From Ceratopteris richardii (lineage: Eukaryota; Streptophyta; Polypodiopsida; Polypodiales; Pteridaceae), in the NCBI GenBank assembly GCA_020310875.1, contig CM035422.1, forward strand, positions 53,834,894-53,898,893: DNA of 64,000 nt, in the 5' to 3' direction. Every line of letters begins with the position of its first letter. Position 1 is the stretch's first letter. The notes beneath the pieces are model-generated. The model searched no databases and had not been told where the DNA came from. It saw only the letters and a list, made by a program, of their open reading frames with translations. This document shows, in pieces, positions 13,665 through 31,240 of the stretch. A program made the translations under genes and the position numbers.

Positions 13665-14275
13665 GTCACGAGGAAGGAGATAAGGAAGAGAGCTCACACA
13701 CACACTCTCACTCTCAAGGAGAAGCACACACACAAATTGAGACAGGGAAGAATGATCTTCTTCTTCTTCTTCTATTACATAAAAGGAATGTACAAGAATG
13801 ACCTTAAAAACAAGAATACAACAAGTGCAATATATAAAGACCAGTACATAAGGAAAAACCTAATGTCCGTGAATGAGTGAGCTGGCAAGAAACAAATGTG
13901 CCATCACTCTCGGTAGATAAATCTAATAAAGCTCAATGAAGTATCCCTGCCATATACCGGCGTGACCACTATACATGTCAGAGAAACAAAAAACTGGTAC
14001 ATGTCATCCTGGATCATCACATGTTGAGCTTGATATCTCAACACTATGGTGGGTTGAGGAGATTGGTAGTATATAAAGAGGCCTTCCACGATCGAATGGG
14101 TGGAAAATGGAGGGATAGATATTCAAAGAGGGAGGCATACATAAGCAGAGGGCATAGAACATCAGAGCACAACACCATACATCGCTAAGTCATAGAGCGG
14201 TATACCATGTACTTGAGATTCATTGTGTATAAGGCATCGAGAGATACATGTAAAACAAAATTGTGCATATGCATA
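13665..14275. other. Unassigned non-coding DNA (left flank of Copia D)
   Basis: About 610 bp between the right C LTR and D, continuous with 20155 onwards once D is removed. It contains short CA runs (about 13693-13733), a (CTT)n run near 13755-13770 and TATATAAAG near 14071. No open frame resembling a protein. TATA-like and pyrimidine-rich segments suggest another LTR remnant, but no matching copy is in the window. Confidence 0.5.
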
Positions 14276-14991
14276 TGTTGAAAATCAAGTCTCAATCATG
14301 CAAAAAGGCTCAACCACGAGTTCTGCAAGTGGACCAATCAAAAAGGAGGACCCAAAGTCGTGGAATAAAGTTAGAAGGTCCATCAAACTCAATCAAATTC
14401 AAATCTCATCAAATCAACCACCAAAAAGTGCACCTAAACTGATTGGTGGGTGGTTAGCTAGATTGTAGGAAAAGTAAAAGTCTATATAAGCATCATCCCA
14501 CATTTTTTTCTTGAGTTGTATGCATTCCATGAGTTTCCCAGTTAGTTTAGTGAATTCATAAACTCCAGCAAGCAGCCCCCTTGCTTGCTTACCTCATTTT
14601 CTCATGAGTTTGCTCCTCTCTATCTAGAGGTGTAGTTAGGCTTTTCCAAATCTGATTGTACCAGATTGCGTTTCAAGTTATTTGGTTGAGTGATTTGTGA
14701 GAAATTGCCAACTTTGTGATGGTATATCTTTGCACATAGGCAGAGAGTGTTGCAAACAGGTAGTCTGTTTTGCAGAGGGTGGTTATCCCAACTGGAATAT
14801 CCATTTGGGATGATTTAAATCTTTTTGAGTAGTTCTTATAGTCTACTACAAGTCTAAAAAATTTCATTTTAAGTATCTGTACTGGTGCAGAGAAAAGTTC
14901 AGAACAGTGAGCATATATCACTGCTTGTGGACCTAGTGGAGGGCAGCCATCTTCCATTTTTGTATTGGGGTGTTAGAATCATCCCCATTCA
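14276..14991 (+). repeat. 5' LTR of Copia D
   Basis: About 716 bp starting TGTTGAAAATCAAG and ending CATTCA. Relative to the 3' LTR it lacks about 86 bp after CTGATTGTACCAGATTGC (near 14667). It is followed by a primer-binding site with one change, TGGTATCAAAGC, at 14993-15004. Confidence 0.9.
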
Positions 14992-14992
14992 C

Positions 14993-15004
14993 TGGTATCA
15001 AAGC
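14993..15004 (+). other. Primer-binding site, Copia D (one mismatch)
   Basis: TGGTATCAAAGC differs by one base from the usual TGGTATCAGAGC. Leader 15005-15243 has no recognisable feature. Confidence 0.85.
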
Positions 15005-15243
15005 CATTTTGGGGGCTTGGAGATATCAGTGGCATCATATTGAAGACTTTAAGGGATCAAGACAACTCGTGGAAGCACAAGGAGGACTCATCAAAGAAAG
15101 ATGACATCAAAAGGGGGCGATGTCGTTCGAGATCTCAACTAGTCGAAGGTTAGCAAGGGAGAAGCTATCAAAAGGTAATATACATACCTTCTAAAGCATA
15201 GAAACACTTGAGAAGAAGCTAGAGGAGCATCTTAGAGCTCAAT

Positions 15244-16095
15244 ATGGCTGAGTATAATGCACAAATAGTGAAGTTAGAGAAAGGCAATTATCAACCATGG
15301 AAATTTAGAGTTAGCAACTACCTTATGGGCAAAGGATTGTGGGGATTAGTGAGCAGAACGGAGCCAATGCCTCATGTACATGATCCACCACTTCAAGAGC
15401 AGGTCAAGGCACTTAATGAATGGATAGAAAGGGATAGGAGAATCATATTCATTCTATCCCAATAAATAAGCCATAGCATGATAGGGCATATACAAGACCT
15501 GGACACATCCAAGAAGGTTTCGGAGACCTTAGAGAGGTTGTACTCTTCATCAACCAAGGCAAGGAAGATTCAGCTCAATGAAGGTTGAGCTTGCAGATGC
15601 TTTAGGCTCAATTGGGAGCCCAATTGAAGATGATGATCTTTTTGCACACACTTGCAATGGATTGAGAGAGGATGAAAGGTGGAAAGCATTCACCACATCA
15701 GTTTATGTGAGGGATTCCCTACCAGAATTTGATCAATTAGTCACATTGATGGTGACCGAGGAGATGAACCAAGGAGGTTCACAATCAAAGGGCAGACAAG
15801 CCCAAGTTTTCTATGTAGGTAGAGGCAAAGGCGAAAGAGGTGGACAAAACTCCCAAGGTAGAGGGAGAGGAAGATCAAGCTCAAGCTCAAGCAACCAAGA
15901 AGGCTCCAACCAAAGCTATGGATCAAGAGGAAGAGGAAGGAGTAGAGGAAGATCACATGGAAGAGAAGCATCCAATGGAGAATGCTACAATTGTGGAAAA
16001 CCGGGCCATTATGCAAGAGATTGTTGGTCCAAAGGAGGAGGCAATCAAGGATACAAAAGAAACCAAGGTAATTATGCTAGTACTTCAACAAACTC
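15244..16095 (+). pseudogene. Copia D gag (degenerate)
   Basis: Starts at ATG 15244 (MAEYNAQIVKLEKGNYQPW). UBN2-type Gag with the lineage motif MGKGLWGLVS. TAA at 15463-15465 interrupts FILSQ, and a frameshift follows near 15575. The second half holds a Ser/Arg/Gly-rich basic tract and a good CCHC zinc knuckle, CYNCGKPGHYARDC (about 15984-16025). It would package element RNA if intact. Confidence 0.92.
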
Positions 16096-19000
16096 AAAAA
16101 ATGAGAACTTGCTTATGATGTATGGTTCAAGTGAAAGAGTCAATTCAGAATTTACATGGTACATTGATAGTGGTTGTAGCAACCATATGAGTTGCAATAA
16201 AGATGTTTTCTTTAATTTACATTCACCCATCACTCAAGGACATGTAGAGATAGGGGATGAAACTGAGCACAAGATTACACATGTGGGAGATGTTGCATTG
16301 AATAGATCTCAAAGCTCAAGGGTGTTGAAGGATGTGTTGCATGTCCCAACCATCACAAAGAACTGGTTTCGGTAGGTCAAATGGTTGAAAGAGGTTATGA
16401 GGTGAGGTTCAATGAGCAAGGATGTTTTGTTGAAGATCCCATGCAGGACCACAAGCTCATAGAAAAAGGAAAAAAGCAAGGAAGGCTCTTCACCATGGAG
16501 GTAAAGCCATCAACCCCTCACACTGTCTACTTGTCAATTGGAAATAAATAGATTGCAGAAATCGACTTATGGAAAAAAAGAATTGGGCACATAAACTTAC
16601 AAAGGATGAAGGACATGCAAAGGAAGGGCTTGGTGAGTGGTCTAACTGATCTTACATCTCAGAATATGCAACATTTGTGCCATGCTTGTCAATTAGGAAA
16701 ACAAAGCAGATTTCCATTCAAGAAGGGAGCACATGTGAGCAATGAAGTGTTGAATCTCATACACACAGATGTATGGGGACCTACAAGGTTTGTTTGGATG
16801 TATTGCATGAAGTCAAAGTCAGAGGTGTTTTACCACTTTAAGAGGTTCAAAAACCTAGTGGAGAAGGAAACAGGGAAGTATATAAAGACTCTCAGATCGG
16901 ATGGAGGGGGAGAATATTTTTCAAATGAATTTTTAGATTTTTTACATGACCATGGCATCAAAAGGCAATTCACTTGCAGGTATAAACCTCAACAAAATCG
17001 GGTGCCAGAAAGGAAGAATAGATACATAGTAGAAGTGGCTAGATCTTTGTTAATTGAAATGAATGTTCCTAACTCTTATTGGGCTGATGCAACAAATACA
17101 TCCATATACATTATGAATAGGTATCCAAACTCAGGAGTACATGGAGCTACACCTTTCGAAGCTTGGTGTGGTAAGAAACCCAACCTTTCACATCTCAAAG
17201 TATTTGGTTGTGTGTGTTTTTTTCACATACCTCAAGAGTTAAGACACAAGTTAGACCCGAAGGCAGATAGGTGTATATTTCTTGGATATTCTTCATAGCA
17301 AAAGGGTTTTAGATGCTATAACCCTTGCACCAAAGAGCTTAAGGTATCTAGGGATGTAATATTTGATGAGCTGCTCCCTTGGTATGGTAGCAAAGATGTG
17401 TTACAGGTTGACGATGCATATGAAGCCGAGAGTAAGTTCAAAGAGCAACAACAAAGCATGGAGATAAGTGGTCCAACCACTTCAAGCACACCATCACAGG
17501 AGAGTACTACATCAACTTGGCATGGAAGGACAAGGAATGAATCTCATTCAAATGAAGGAAGTAGCAATGGAAGGGAAAAGGCAAATGACGAAGACCATCG
17601 ATGGGTAGACATGGAATCTACAAGTGATGAAGATATGGATAAATTAGAAACTCCAGGATTTAAAGCATCTAAACCAAGGAGGAGGAGATTCCTACCACCT
17701 AATGGTGAGGTAAGGTCATCCGATAGGGTTAAATACCATGTTCAAAGGTTAACTTATGATTCATTCATTGCAAGACACTATGCCTTCATGAGTCAAGTTA
17801 TAGCTCGTGAAGAACCTAACTTTTTTGAAGAAGCAAATAAGCATAGGGAATGGATTGAAGCCATGGAGGAGGAAGTCAAAGCACTTGAAGAAAATGATAC
17901 TTGGTCATTGGTGCCAAGAACAAAGGACATGAAAGTCATTGGCAACAAATGGGTGTACAAGGTAAAGAGGCATGCAGATGGGAGCATCTCTAGGTATAAA
18001 GCAAAGCTGGTTGCCAAAGCTTTTGCTCAAACCTATGGCATAGGCATTGAAGAAACATTCAGTCCAGTAGTTGATATGTCCACCATCATATTTATTGAAA
18101 TTTGAGCCTCAAAAGGTTGGAAGATGTACCAGTTGGATGTGAAGAATGCTTTCCTAAATGGAGAGCTTGAAGTGGTAGTCTTCATGGACTAGCCCCAAGG
18201 CTTTGAAAATGAGAGGTTTCCACATCATGTATGCAAGATAAAGAAGGCTCTTTATGGACTCAAGCAAACCCCAAGAGCTTGGAACCAAAGACTTGTGGAC
18301 TACTTAGTAAAAATGTGGATACAATCAGAGTCATGCAGACCCATCACTCTTTGTGAAGAAGAAGGGTAGAAAAATTGTTTTCATTTGTATATATGTTGAT
18401 GATTTGATCATTACAGGGGATGATGAAGCCAATATCAAGGACATAAAGAGGAATCTTGGATGGGAATTTAAAATATCAGATTTAGGGATTTTAAGGTACT
18501 TCCTTGGGATTGAAGTACTATATAAAGAGGAAGGTATATACTTGATGCAAAGGAAATACATTCTTGATCATTTGAAGAAGTTTGGCTTGTGTGATTGCAA
18601 GCCCATTTCAAATCCATTAGAAGTAAATGTTAATCGAAGTTCTCATGAAGGTGAAGAAGTGAAGGATGTGACCATGTATAGCTCAATAATTGGTTCTCTC
18701 TTGTATACTACTATGACAAGACCTGATATTGCACATGTACTTGGAGTGTTATCTCAATTTTTGCAAGCACCAACAATACCTCATCTTGTTGTCGCCAGAA
18801 GGGTACTTAGGTACCTCGAAGGGTCATTGAATGAAGGTCTATATTATCCATTTGATGATGGATTAGATGTATAAGCTTATTGTGATGCTGATTGGGCAAG
18901 TTCCAAAGATGACAGGAGGAGCACTAGTGGATATGTTATCATGCTACGGAAGAAGACCATCTCATGGATCTCAGAGAAACAACCAACTATGGCTCTTTCA

Positions 19001-19345
19001 TCGACTGAAGCTGAGTATAGAGGCTTAGCACAAGTCTCATGTGAGATTATGTGGCTCAAGAAGTTGCTTGTTGATCTTGATTTGCAGGTTAAGCAAGTAC
19101 CTATCTTTTGTGACAACATAAGTAGCATATGCTTGGCTCAAAATCCGGTGCTCCTTGCAAGGTCGAAGCATATAGAAGTGTATTACCACTTTATGCAAGA
19201 GAAGATCATGTCAAAGGATGTCAAGGTAGAGCATGTCTATACAAAGGACCAATATGCAAGTATTTTTACCAAAGCATTGGATGGAGTAAAGCTACAACAC
19301 TTCAAGGCATGCATTGGAATGAAGGACCTAGGCATTGAGACTTGA
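16096..19345 (+). pseudogene. Copia D pol: PR-INT-RT-RNase H (degenerate)
   Basis: Protease motif WYIDSGCSNHM near 16160 is intact. A one-base loss near 16365 shifts the frame in KNLVSVGQ. Integrase keeps HTDVWGP, RSDGGGEYF and the Glu of the third motif, which reads QQNRVPERKN with G-to-R and A-to-P changes. About 20 residues are deleted straight after HTDVWGP (about 16785). RT shows [20 protein letters not shown] and YVDD (near 18395). RNase H has CDADWAS, SSTEAEY and CDNISS. Stops include 17296-17298, 18103-18105 and 18872-18874. It ends at TGA 19343-19345 just before the polypurine tract. Confidence 0.92.
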
Positions 19346-19352
19346 GGGGGAG

Positions 19353-20154
19353 TGTTGAAAATCAAGTCTCAATCATGCAAAAAGGCTCAACCATGAGTTT
19401 TACAAGTGGAAAAATAAAAACCGAGGACCCAAAGTTGTGCAATAAAGTAAGAAGGTCTACCAAACTCAATCAAATTCAAATCTCATCACATCAGCCACCA
19501 AAAGTGCACCTAAACTGATTGGTGGGTGGTTAACTAGATTGTGGGACAAGTAAAATTCTATATAAGCATCATCCCACTTTTTTTTCTTGAGTTGTATGCA
19601 TTCCACGAGTTTCCCACTTATTTTAGTGAAGTCATAAACTCGAGCAAGCAGCCCCCTTGCTTGCCTACCTCATTTTCTCATGAGTTTGCTCCTCTCTATC
19701 TAGAGGTGTAGTTAGGCTTTTCCAAATCTGATTGTATCAAATTGCAGAGCATTTTTTATCTCTCATTGTAATCATTTTCATTGATTTCAAGCTTCATTTG
19801 GTCTCTCATATTGTGCTTGGAAGTGTTCCAAAGTTTCAAGTTATTTGGCTAAGTGAGTTGTGAGAAATTGCCAACTTTGCGAAGGTATATCTTTGCACAT
19901 AGGCAGAGAGTGTTGGAAACAGGTATGATGTTTTGCATAGGGTGATTATCCCAATTGGAATATCCATTTGGGATGATTTAAAGCTTGTTGGGTACCTCTC
20001 ATAGACTACTACAAGTCTACAAATTTTCATTTTAAGTCTCTATACTGATGCAGAGAAAAGTTTAGAACATTGAGCATATATCACTGCTTGTGGACGTAGT
20101 GGAGGGCAGCCATCTTCCATTTTTGTATTCGGGTGTTAGAATCATCCCCCATCA
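19353..20154 (+). repeat. 3' LTR of Copia D
   Basis: About 802 bp, starting TGTTGAAAATCAAG after the polypurine tract CTTGAGGGGGAG (19341-19352) and ending CCCATCA. It holds the 86 bp segment missing from the 5' copy. The target duplication GCATA follows at 20155-20159. Confidence 0.93.
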
Positions 20155-26587
<6,433 letters not shown>

Positions 26588-27560
26588 TGTTAGCGGCCGC
26601 TGGATTGGAAATGTATAACTGAATCTTGTTTGCACGAGCGAAAAGTTGTTACAGACAGTTTGTAAAAGTTATATAAATCAAAGAAAGACACGCCAGTGAC
26701 GTTTTTACACGGTGGATCACCAGACTATCTGTCTGGGTGACTGAGGGGGGCGTTACTGTAGTGTCTGTTTGCATAATTTCAAGTATTCTGAGTTTTATGT
26801 TCGTCTTTTGTCTTGTCTGCCGTCGACATCTGTTCTGTTTGTTAACTTCATAGACGTTCGAGAGATCACCTGACTATCTGTCTGGGTGATTTTTCTGTAG
26901 CGTTACTGTGTGTCGAGTCATTAATTCAGAGTTTCTTGTCGACTTTCTGAGTATTCTATGTGTATCTGTGTTTCGCCTTGTCTATTGTCTGTGGGTATCC
27001 ATTGTGGTTGTGAGTCTTAGTTAGTTCGCGTATCATGTTGTTTCTTTTCTTGAAATGTTCTGCAAATATGTGGCGAAGTCTGTGCAGCCGTGGTAACTCT
27101 TCTGGTATTCGGGTTAAGTTGTCTGTAGTATCGAGGTCCAGGATCAGACGACACAGTTTAAACGACAGTAAAGATTTCCTGGGTCGCGTACTGAATCTTC
27201 AGTACGAGGTATCTGAACGCTTGGATTCTCTGTGTCTTCAGACACTGGTAGGATTGTGGTACCTATTCGGTAAAGATCGAACGCTTACTCTTGCTTCTGA
27301 TATTGTGAGTAAGTTAGGAGAAGATGCAACATAGCATCTTAGCGTATTCGGTACATGTGGCTGAGCTAAGACTGTGAACTGTGATGTCTAAGTACAACAG
27401 ATTCTTAATAGAGCTCTCAGCATTAGTATATTGATGTGTGTAAGCAGTTAGTTTGGGAACTAAGTACAGGGCCTCTGTCTAACAGACCCCTTCCACTCCC
27501 AAGAACCCAAGAATCGCTTAAACGCACTTCTAACAGTTAGAAGAATAAACAGCGTTTAAC
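26588..27560 (+). repeat. 5' LTR of Gypsy F
   Basis: 973 bp, TGTTAGCGGC ... GCGTTTAACA, matching 36991-37968 with few differences. Two near-palindromic segments of the type TCACCAGAC...GTCTGGGTGA lie at about 26717-26742 and 26868-26892. No protein-like frame. Confidence 0.95.
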
Positions 27561-27561
27561 A

Positions 27562-27578
27562 CTGGCGCCGTCTGTGGG
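27562..27578 (+). other. Primer-binding site, Gypsy F
   Basis: TGGCGCCGTCTGTGGGA, one base after the LTR. Plant Gypsy elements of the Tat/Athila side often use TGGCGCC-type sites. The matching tRNA (often given as Asp) cannot be proved here. Confidence 0.75.
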
Positions 27579-27678
27579 AAGGTGGCAACAGATCAGATTG
27601 TTGCAAACCTGTTGTGGAAACGTGACTGTAAATTTTTAATCGACAGTAATAGTACGCGATTAGTACAAAAGATGATAC

Positions 27679-29877
27679 ATGCCGGTTACTCGATCCGGTG
27701 AAACGTATCCAAAGAACCTCCAGCCTGGGGTACTTAATTTGCTAAAAATGACTCCGGGAGGAAGAAGTACAACTAGGTCTAACTCAGTTGTCAAGAAAGT
27801 AAAGAACATTAGTAGTGATTCCGGTCATATTCCGATGGAACGTGCTACGCCTCTGGTAAATTCCGGTACTATTTCGGCACAGTCTATCGAAGATATAGTA
27901 ACTCTAGAATCTACCAGGACGCAGCCTGAAATTAGTTTAACAACATTGGGTAAAGATTCAAATTTGTTTACGACTAGAAACACTTTAGCCAAGGAAATTA
28001 GTGAAGGAGAAAAAGCACCTTGTTTTGGCAAAGATTCGACACATTACGATGATATTTCGGTAACAGTTACTAAAAGATCACAGTTTTTCGGCGACGGTTT
28101 ACCATTCCTCGGTGAATCTTCAGCCCAGTCACTGCTATTGGGAGTAAGTTTCCCTACATTCGACATCAAGAAGGAAGGTAGCTTGTTCGAAACCGAGATT
28201 CGAAACATACTGAATAAGATTATCGAACCGAAAAGTGCACAGTCCGACGATACAGATTCCGATAGTTCAGATATTCAGCCCCGTGATACAGAAGATAGTC
28301 ACAATACAACCATCAGAGCCATGAACGGGCAACAACAACAACAGCAACAACAACAACAACAGCACCAACAACAACTATGCCCACCAAGGCCGACTCCAAC
28401 AGGAGTTACGTACACCAAATATGGTGGATTCCCAGGAGATGACCCGGATGCTCATGTATGCACATTTGAGATAAGTTACGCAGTGCTCAACCATCCACCT
28501 GATCCGGCATATAAGGCTATTGTTTTCCAATCGACATTGGTTAACGAAGCAGCTAGATGGCTTACAGAATATGATATTAACCATTTCGGCACCTATGAAG
28601 TAGTAAGGGATGCCTTTTTGCAGAGATTCAGGCTAAAGAAGAATCCAGCCGAAATTTTTGACTACCTGCAAAACAATAGACAGAAGATAAATCAAACAGT
28701 ACAGGAATACGCCACTCTATTCAGGACTCATTTGAGGCAGTTACCACCAGCACATGCCAACCTACCGGATGATGTTATTACTCAATGGTTTATCAATGGA
28801 TTGACTCCACAACTTAAACAAATTTTGATCATATGCTGTGTAGGAGCTATGATGCTAGATGCCGTGATCGCAATGGCTTTGCAACTTGAAAACAAGGTTG
28901 GAGGATTTACAGAAGATCTGGAGTGGTTAAAAGCAAATAGAAATATCACCGAAGACTCGACCAGACAGATGTACTACACTACATGCAAGAATTCAGGCCA
29001 TACTAGTGCCACTTGTGCACTTAATCAGTTGTTTTGTGCTATCTGCAACACTACCGGACACACCACCAAAAACTGCGCATATAATGCCAAAGTTCAGGGA
29101 ACAGCAACTGTCAATGCAATTATACAGGAACCAGGGCAGCTAGCCAATCACTATGTACCTCTGCAAATGAGAAACAACCAGCAACAAGGATATCGAAATT
29201 ATAGAGGACAAAGAAATAATAACTACAATGCAAACCGCTGGCAGGCCGGACCAGCACCGAAAGATCCCAATTTTCCACCACGGTGCTGTCATTTTTGTGG
29301 TGAATTTGGTCACATTAGAAGATTTTGTAAGGATGCAGCTGAGTATGATCAGAGGAAGAAAGAACGTCAAAACCCAATGGCTAATATGGTACAAATCACA
29401 CCAGTAGAAACGCACGCTGCAATAATTCAGACCCGATCCGGTAAACAACTGCAACCAGCAGCAGAAATATTTGAACCAGGCATACGTGAACAACAAAGGA
29501 TGTATGATAAAGCTAGTCAATGGACCACCGCAGAACTTCCAGTCTTCCCAGATCCTATTCCGGTGACCCAGACTCCGTTAACCGAGGAAGGAACACAACA
29601 ACAAGATTCTAATTCAGCAGCAGGCACATCATCTTCAGCAGGCGCATCATCTTCAGAATCTGTGGAAAATACAATCCAATCACAAAAGGCCTGGGAAATT
29701 TTATCTAAAGCATCCATCACTCTTCCTCTGGGCCAATTACTTGCACTAGTACCGGGAGTTCGACAACAATTCCAACAACAGTTCAGTCCTGTGCCTTCTT
29801 GTATTCGAGCAACAGCAACAGTGCAACCGGAACCTGATTCTACGGTCGATCATTCAGTTCCTTTAAATACGGTATGA
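27679..29877 (+). CDS. Gypsy F Gag (732 aa)
   Basis: Uninterrupted Gag from ATG 27679. Residues 1-~210 are low complexity, Ser/Thr/Asp-rich. A Gln run with one His lies at about 217-231. Retrotrans_gag-like capsid covers about 250-400 (AARWLTEYD, DAFLQRFRLK, QTVQEYATLFR, QWFINGLTPQLK). Three zinc knuckles follow: a degenerate one (Tyr for the first Cys, about 430-443), CAICNTTGHTTKNC (about 452-465) and CCHFCGEFGHIRRFC (about 536-550). The tail is Gln/Ser/Ala-rich. It forms the particle and binds element RNA. It ends at TGA 29875-29877, and protease follows in the same frame, so this stop may be a mutated sense codon (CGA to TGA would fit) or a readthrough site. Confidence 0.88.
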   Translation: MPVTRSGETYPKNLQPGVLNLLKMTPGGRSTTRSNSVVKKVKNISSDSGHIPMERATPLVNSGTISAQSIEDIVTLESTRTQPEISLTTLGKDSNLFTTRNTLAKEISEGEKAPCFGKDSTHYDDISVTVTKRSQFFGDGLPFLGESSAQSLLLGVSFPTFDIKKEGSLFETEIRNILNKIIEPKSAQSDDTDSDSSDIQPRDTEDSHNTTIRAMNGQQQQQQQQQQQHQQQLCPPRPTPTGVTYTKYGGFPGDDPDAHVCTFEISYAVLNHPPDPAYKAIVFQSTLVNEAARWLTEYDINHFGTYEVVRDAFLQRFRLKKNPAEIFDYLQNNRQKINQTVQEYATLFRTHLRQLPPAHANLPDDVITQWFINGLTPQLKQILIICCVGAMMLDAVIAMALQLENKVGGFTEDLEWLKANRNITEDSTRQMYYTTCKNSGHTSATCALNQLFCAICNTTGHTTKNCAYNAKVQGTATVNAIIQEPGQLANHYVPLQMRNNQQQGYRNYRGQRNNNYNANRWQAGPAPKDPNFPPRCCHFCGEFGHIRRFCKDAAEYDQRKKERQNPMANMVQITPVETHAAIIQTRSGKQLQPAAEIFEPGIREQQRMYDKASQWTTAELPVFPDPIPVTQTPLTEEGTQQQDSNSAAGTSSSAGASSSESVENTIQSQKAWEILSKASITLPLGQLLALVPGVRQQFQQQFSPVPSCIRATATVQPEPDSTVDHSVPLNTV

Positions 29878-30552
29878 TATAAAGATCATAAGATCACACA
29901 GGTACTAATTGATGGAGGATCTGGTGTCAACATTGCTACTGCTGCACTGTGTAAAAAGTTAGGATGGACCGAAATTGAACCAGTTCAGTTTTTTGTCAGA
30001 ATGGCTAACCAGTCAAGAGTCCATCCCGTAGGACTTGTACGAAATATACCAATAACTTTACAAGGTACAACATTTAAAATGACCTTTGTCATACTAGAAT
30101 TACCGGAATCCACCCTTGATTATAATCTCCTTTTCGGCCGACCTTGGCTGAAGCACGCTAAGGTGATACAAGATTGGTCTGCACAGGAACTCACTTTCAA
30201 AGATAATAATCGTAAATACGTTGTAAAATTAGATGCTATACAACCTTGCGAGTTGCATGCTAGACCATATTTTGCGGAACCAGTCCATATGCTAGATGGG
30301 TTGTCAGATGATGAAGAAGAAGAGTTTCTGAAAAATAACATTGACTTGATCTCCCTAGGAACTGTTGATCTACAATCTGTTGTAGATAATTGGAATCCTA
30401 CAGTTTGTACGGTGGTGACTGTAACAGAAAAAGATATGAAAGAAGATAAGGCTACCATAGATGACGCTGATCTACAACAACTTTTTAAGCCAGCTAAGGA
30501 TACAGAGAAGCCTCGACAATTCTATGTCCCAGAAGATCAACTGACTACTTAG
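29878..30552 (+). pseudogene. Gypsy F aspartic protease and linker
   Basis: Same frame as Gag, separated only by the TGA. Retropepsin-like: QVLIDGGSGVNI near 29899 (active-site Asp-Gly-Gly in place of Asp-Thr/Ser-Gly) and the C-terminal motif YNLLFGRPWL near 30121. An acidic linker (DDEEEEFL) follows, ending at TAG 30550-30552. It lacks its own start codon; ATG 30001 falls inside the domain and is not a credible start. It would cut Gag-Pol. Confidence 0.85.
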
Positions 30553-31240
30553 GTGATGAAGAAAATCCACGACCTGTTAAGATAAAGGAGAGCTTACCGG
30601 AATTATTTCAAGCAGATCTAATCCAACTACTTTGAGAATTTTCTGATGTATTTGCATGGGATTACAAAGATATGAAGGGTTTGGACACGCGCATCTATCA
30701 ACACAGGGTCATGCTGAAACCGGAAGCAAAACCACTCAAGCAACCGAGCTACCAGATGAATCCAAACTATGCATCACAGGTAAAAAGAGCTTGATAGGCT
30801 ACTCAAAGTCGGATTCATTGTACCAGTAGAGCATGCTGAATGGATCTCACCAATTGTTATTGTCCCTAAAAAGAATAAGCAGTTACGAATATGTGTAGAT
30901 TACCGAAAACTGAACGCAGCTATAGTGCCTGATCCATTTTCGCTCCCTTTTCTTGACACAATGCTTGATAGAGTAGCAGGACATGAAATGTATTCATTCT
31001 TAGATGGGTACAGTGGGTATAATCAAGTTAGAATGGCTGAACAAGATATACCGAAGACCGCCTTCATTACCAACTGGGGTGTTTTCGCATGTACGGTTAT
31101 GTGGTTTGGATTAAGAAATGCCCCAAGTACGTTCCAAAGGTGTATGCAGGAAATATTTTCTCCTTACCTTACCTCTTTTATACAAGTATATCTTGATGAT
31201 TTTTCGATTTTCGGTAAGATGATAGCACACCTGTTCCATT
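30553..31240 (+). pseudogene. Gypsy F reverse transcriptase, N-terminal part
   Basis: 30549-30790 reads in another frame (DVFAWDYKDMKGLD, then VMLKPEAKPLKQ) with stops near 30634 and 30792. From about 30820 the Gag frame returns: AEWISPIVIVPKK, ICVDYRKLN, SFLDGYSGYNQV, FGLRNAPSTFQR and YLDD near 31189, all standard Gypsy RT motifs with catalytic YLDD intact. It is cut at 31240 by a solo LTR. Deleting the insert and one target copy restores the frame into 32335 onwards. Confidence 0.9.

Larger units (their letters stand above)
14276..20154 (+). mobile_element. Complete but degenerate Copia element D (family 2)
   Basis: Full-length element with both LTRs, primer-binding site, gag-pol and polypurine tract, flanked by the 5-bp target duplication GCATA (14271-14275 and 20155-20159). 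It is one of only two insertions in the window with a perfect 5-bp duplication. Coding regions carry many stops and frameshifts. The two LTRs differ by an internal deletion in the 5' copy plus scattered substitutions, indicating an old insertion. Confidence 0.95.

Noticed and set aside
26588-26600. NotI site GCGGCCGC as a cloning-vector scar
   Set aside because: It lies inside the LTR start of Gypsy F; the 3' LTR has the same context with one change (GCGGCTGC), so it is natural.
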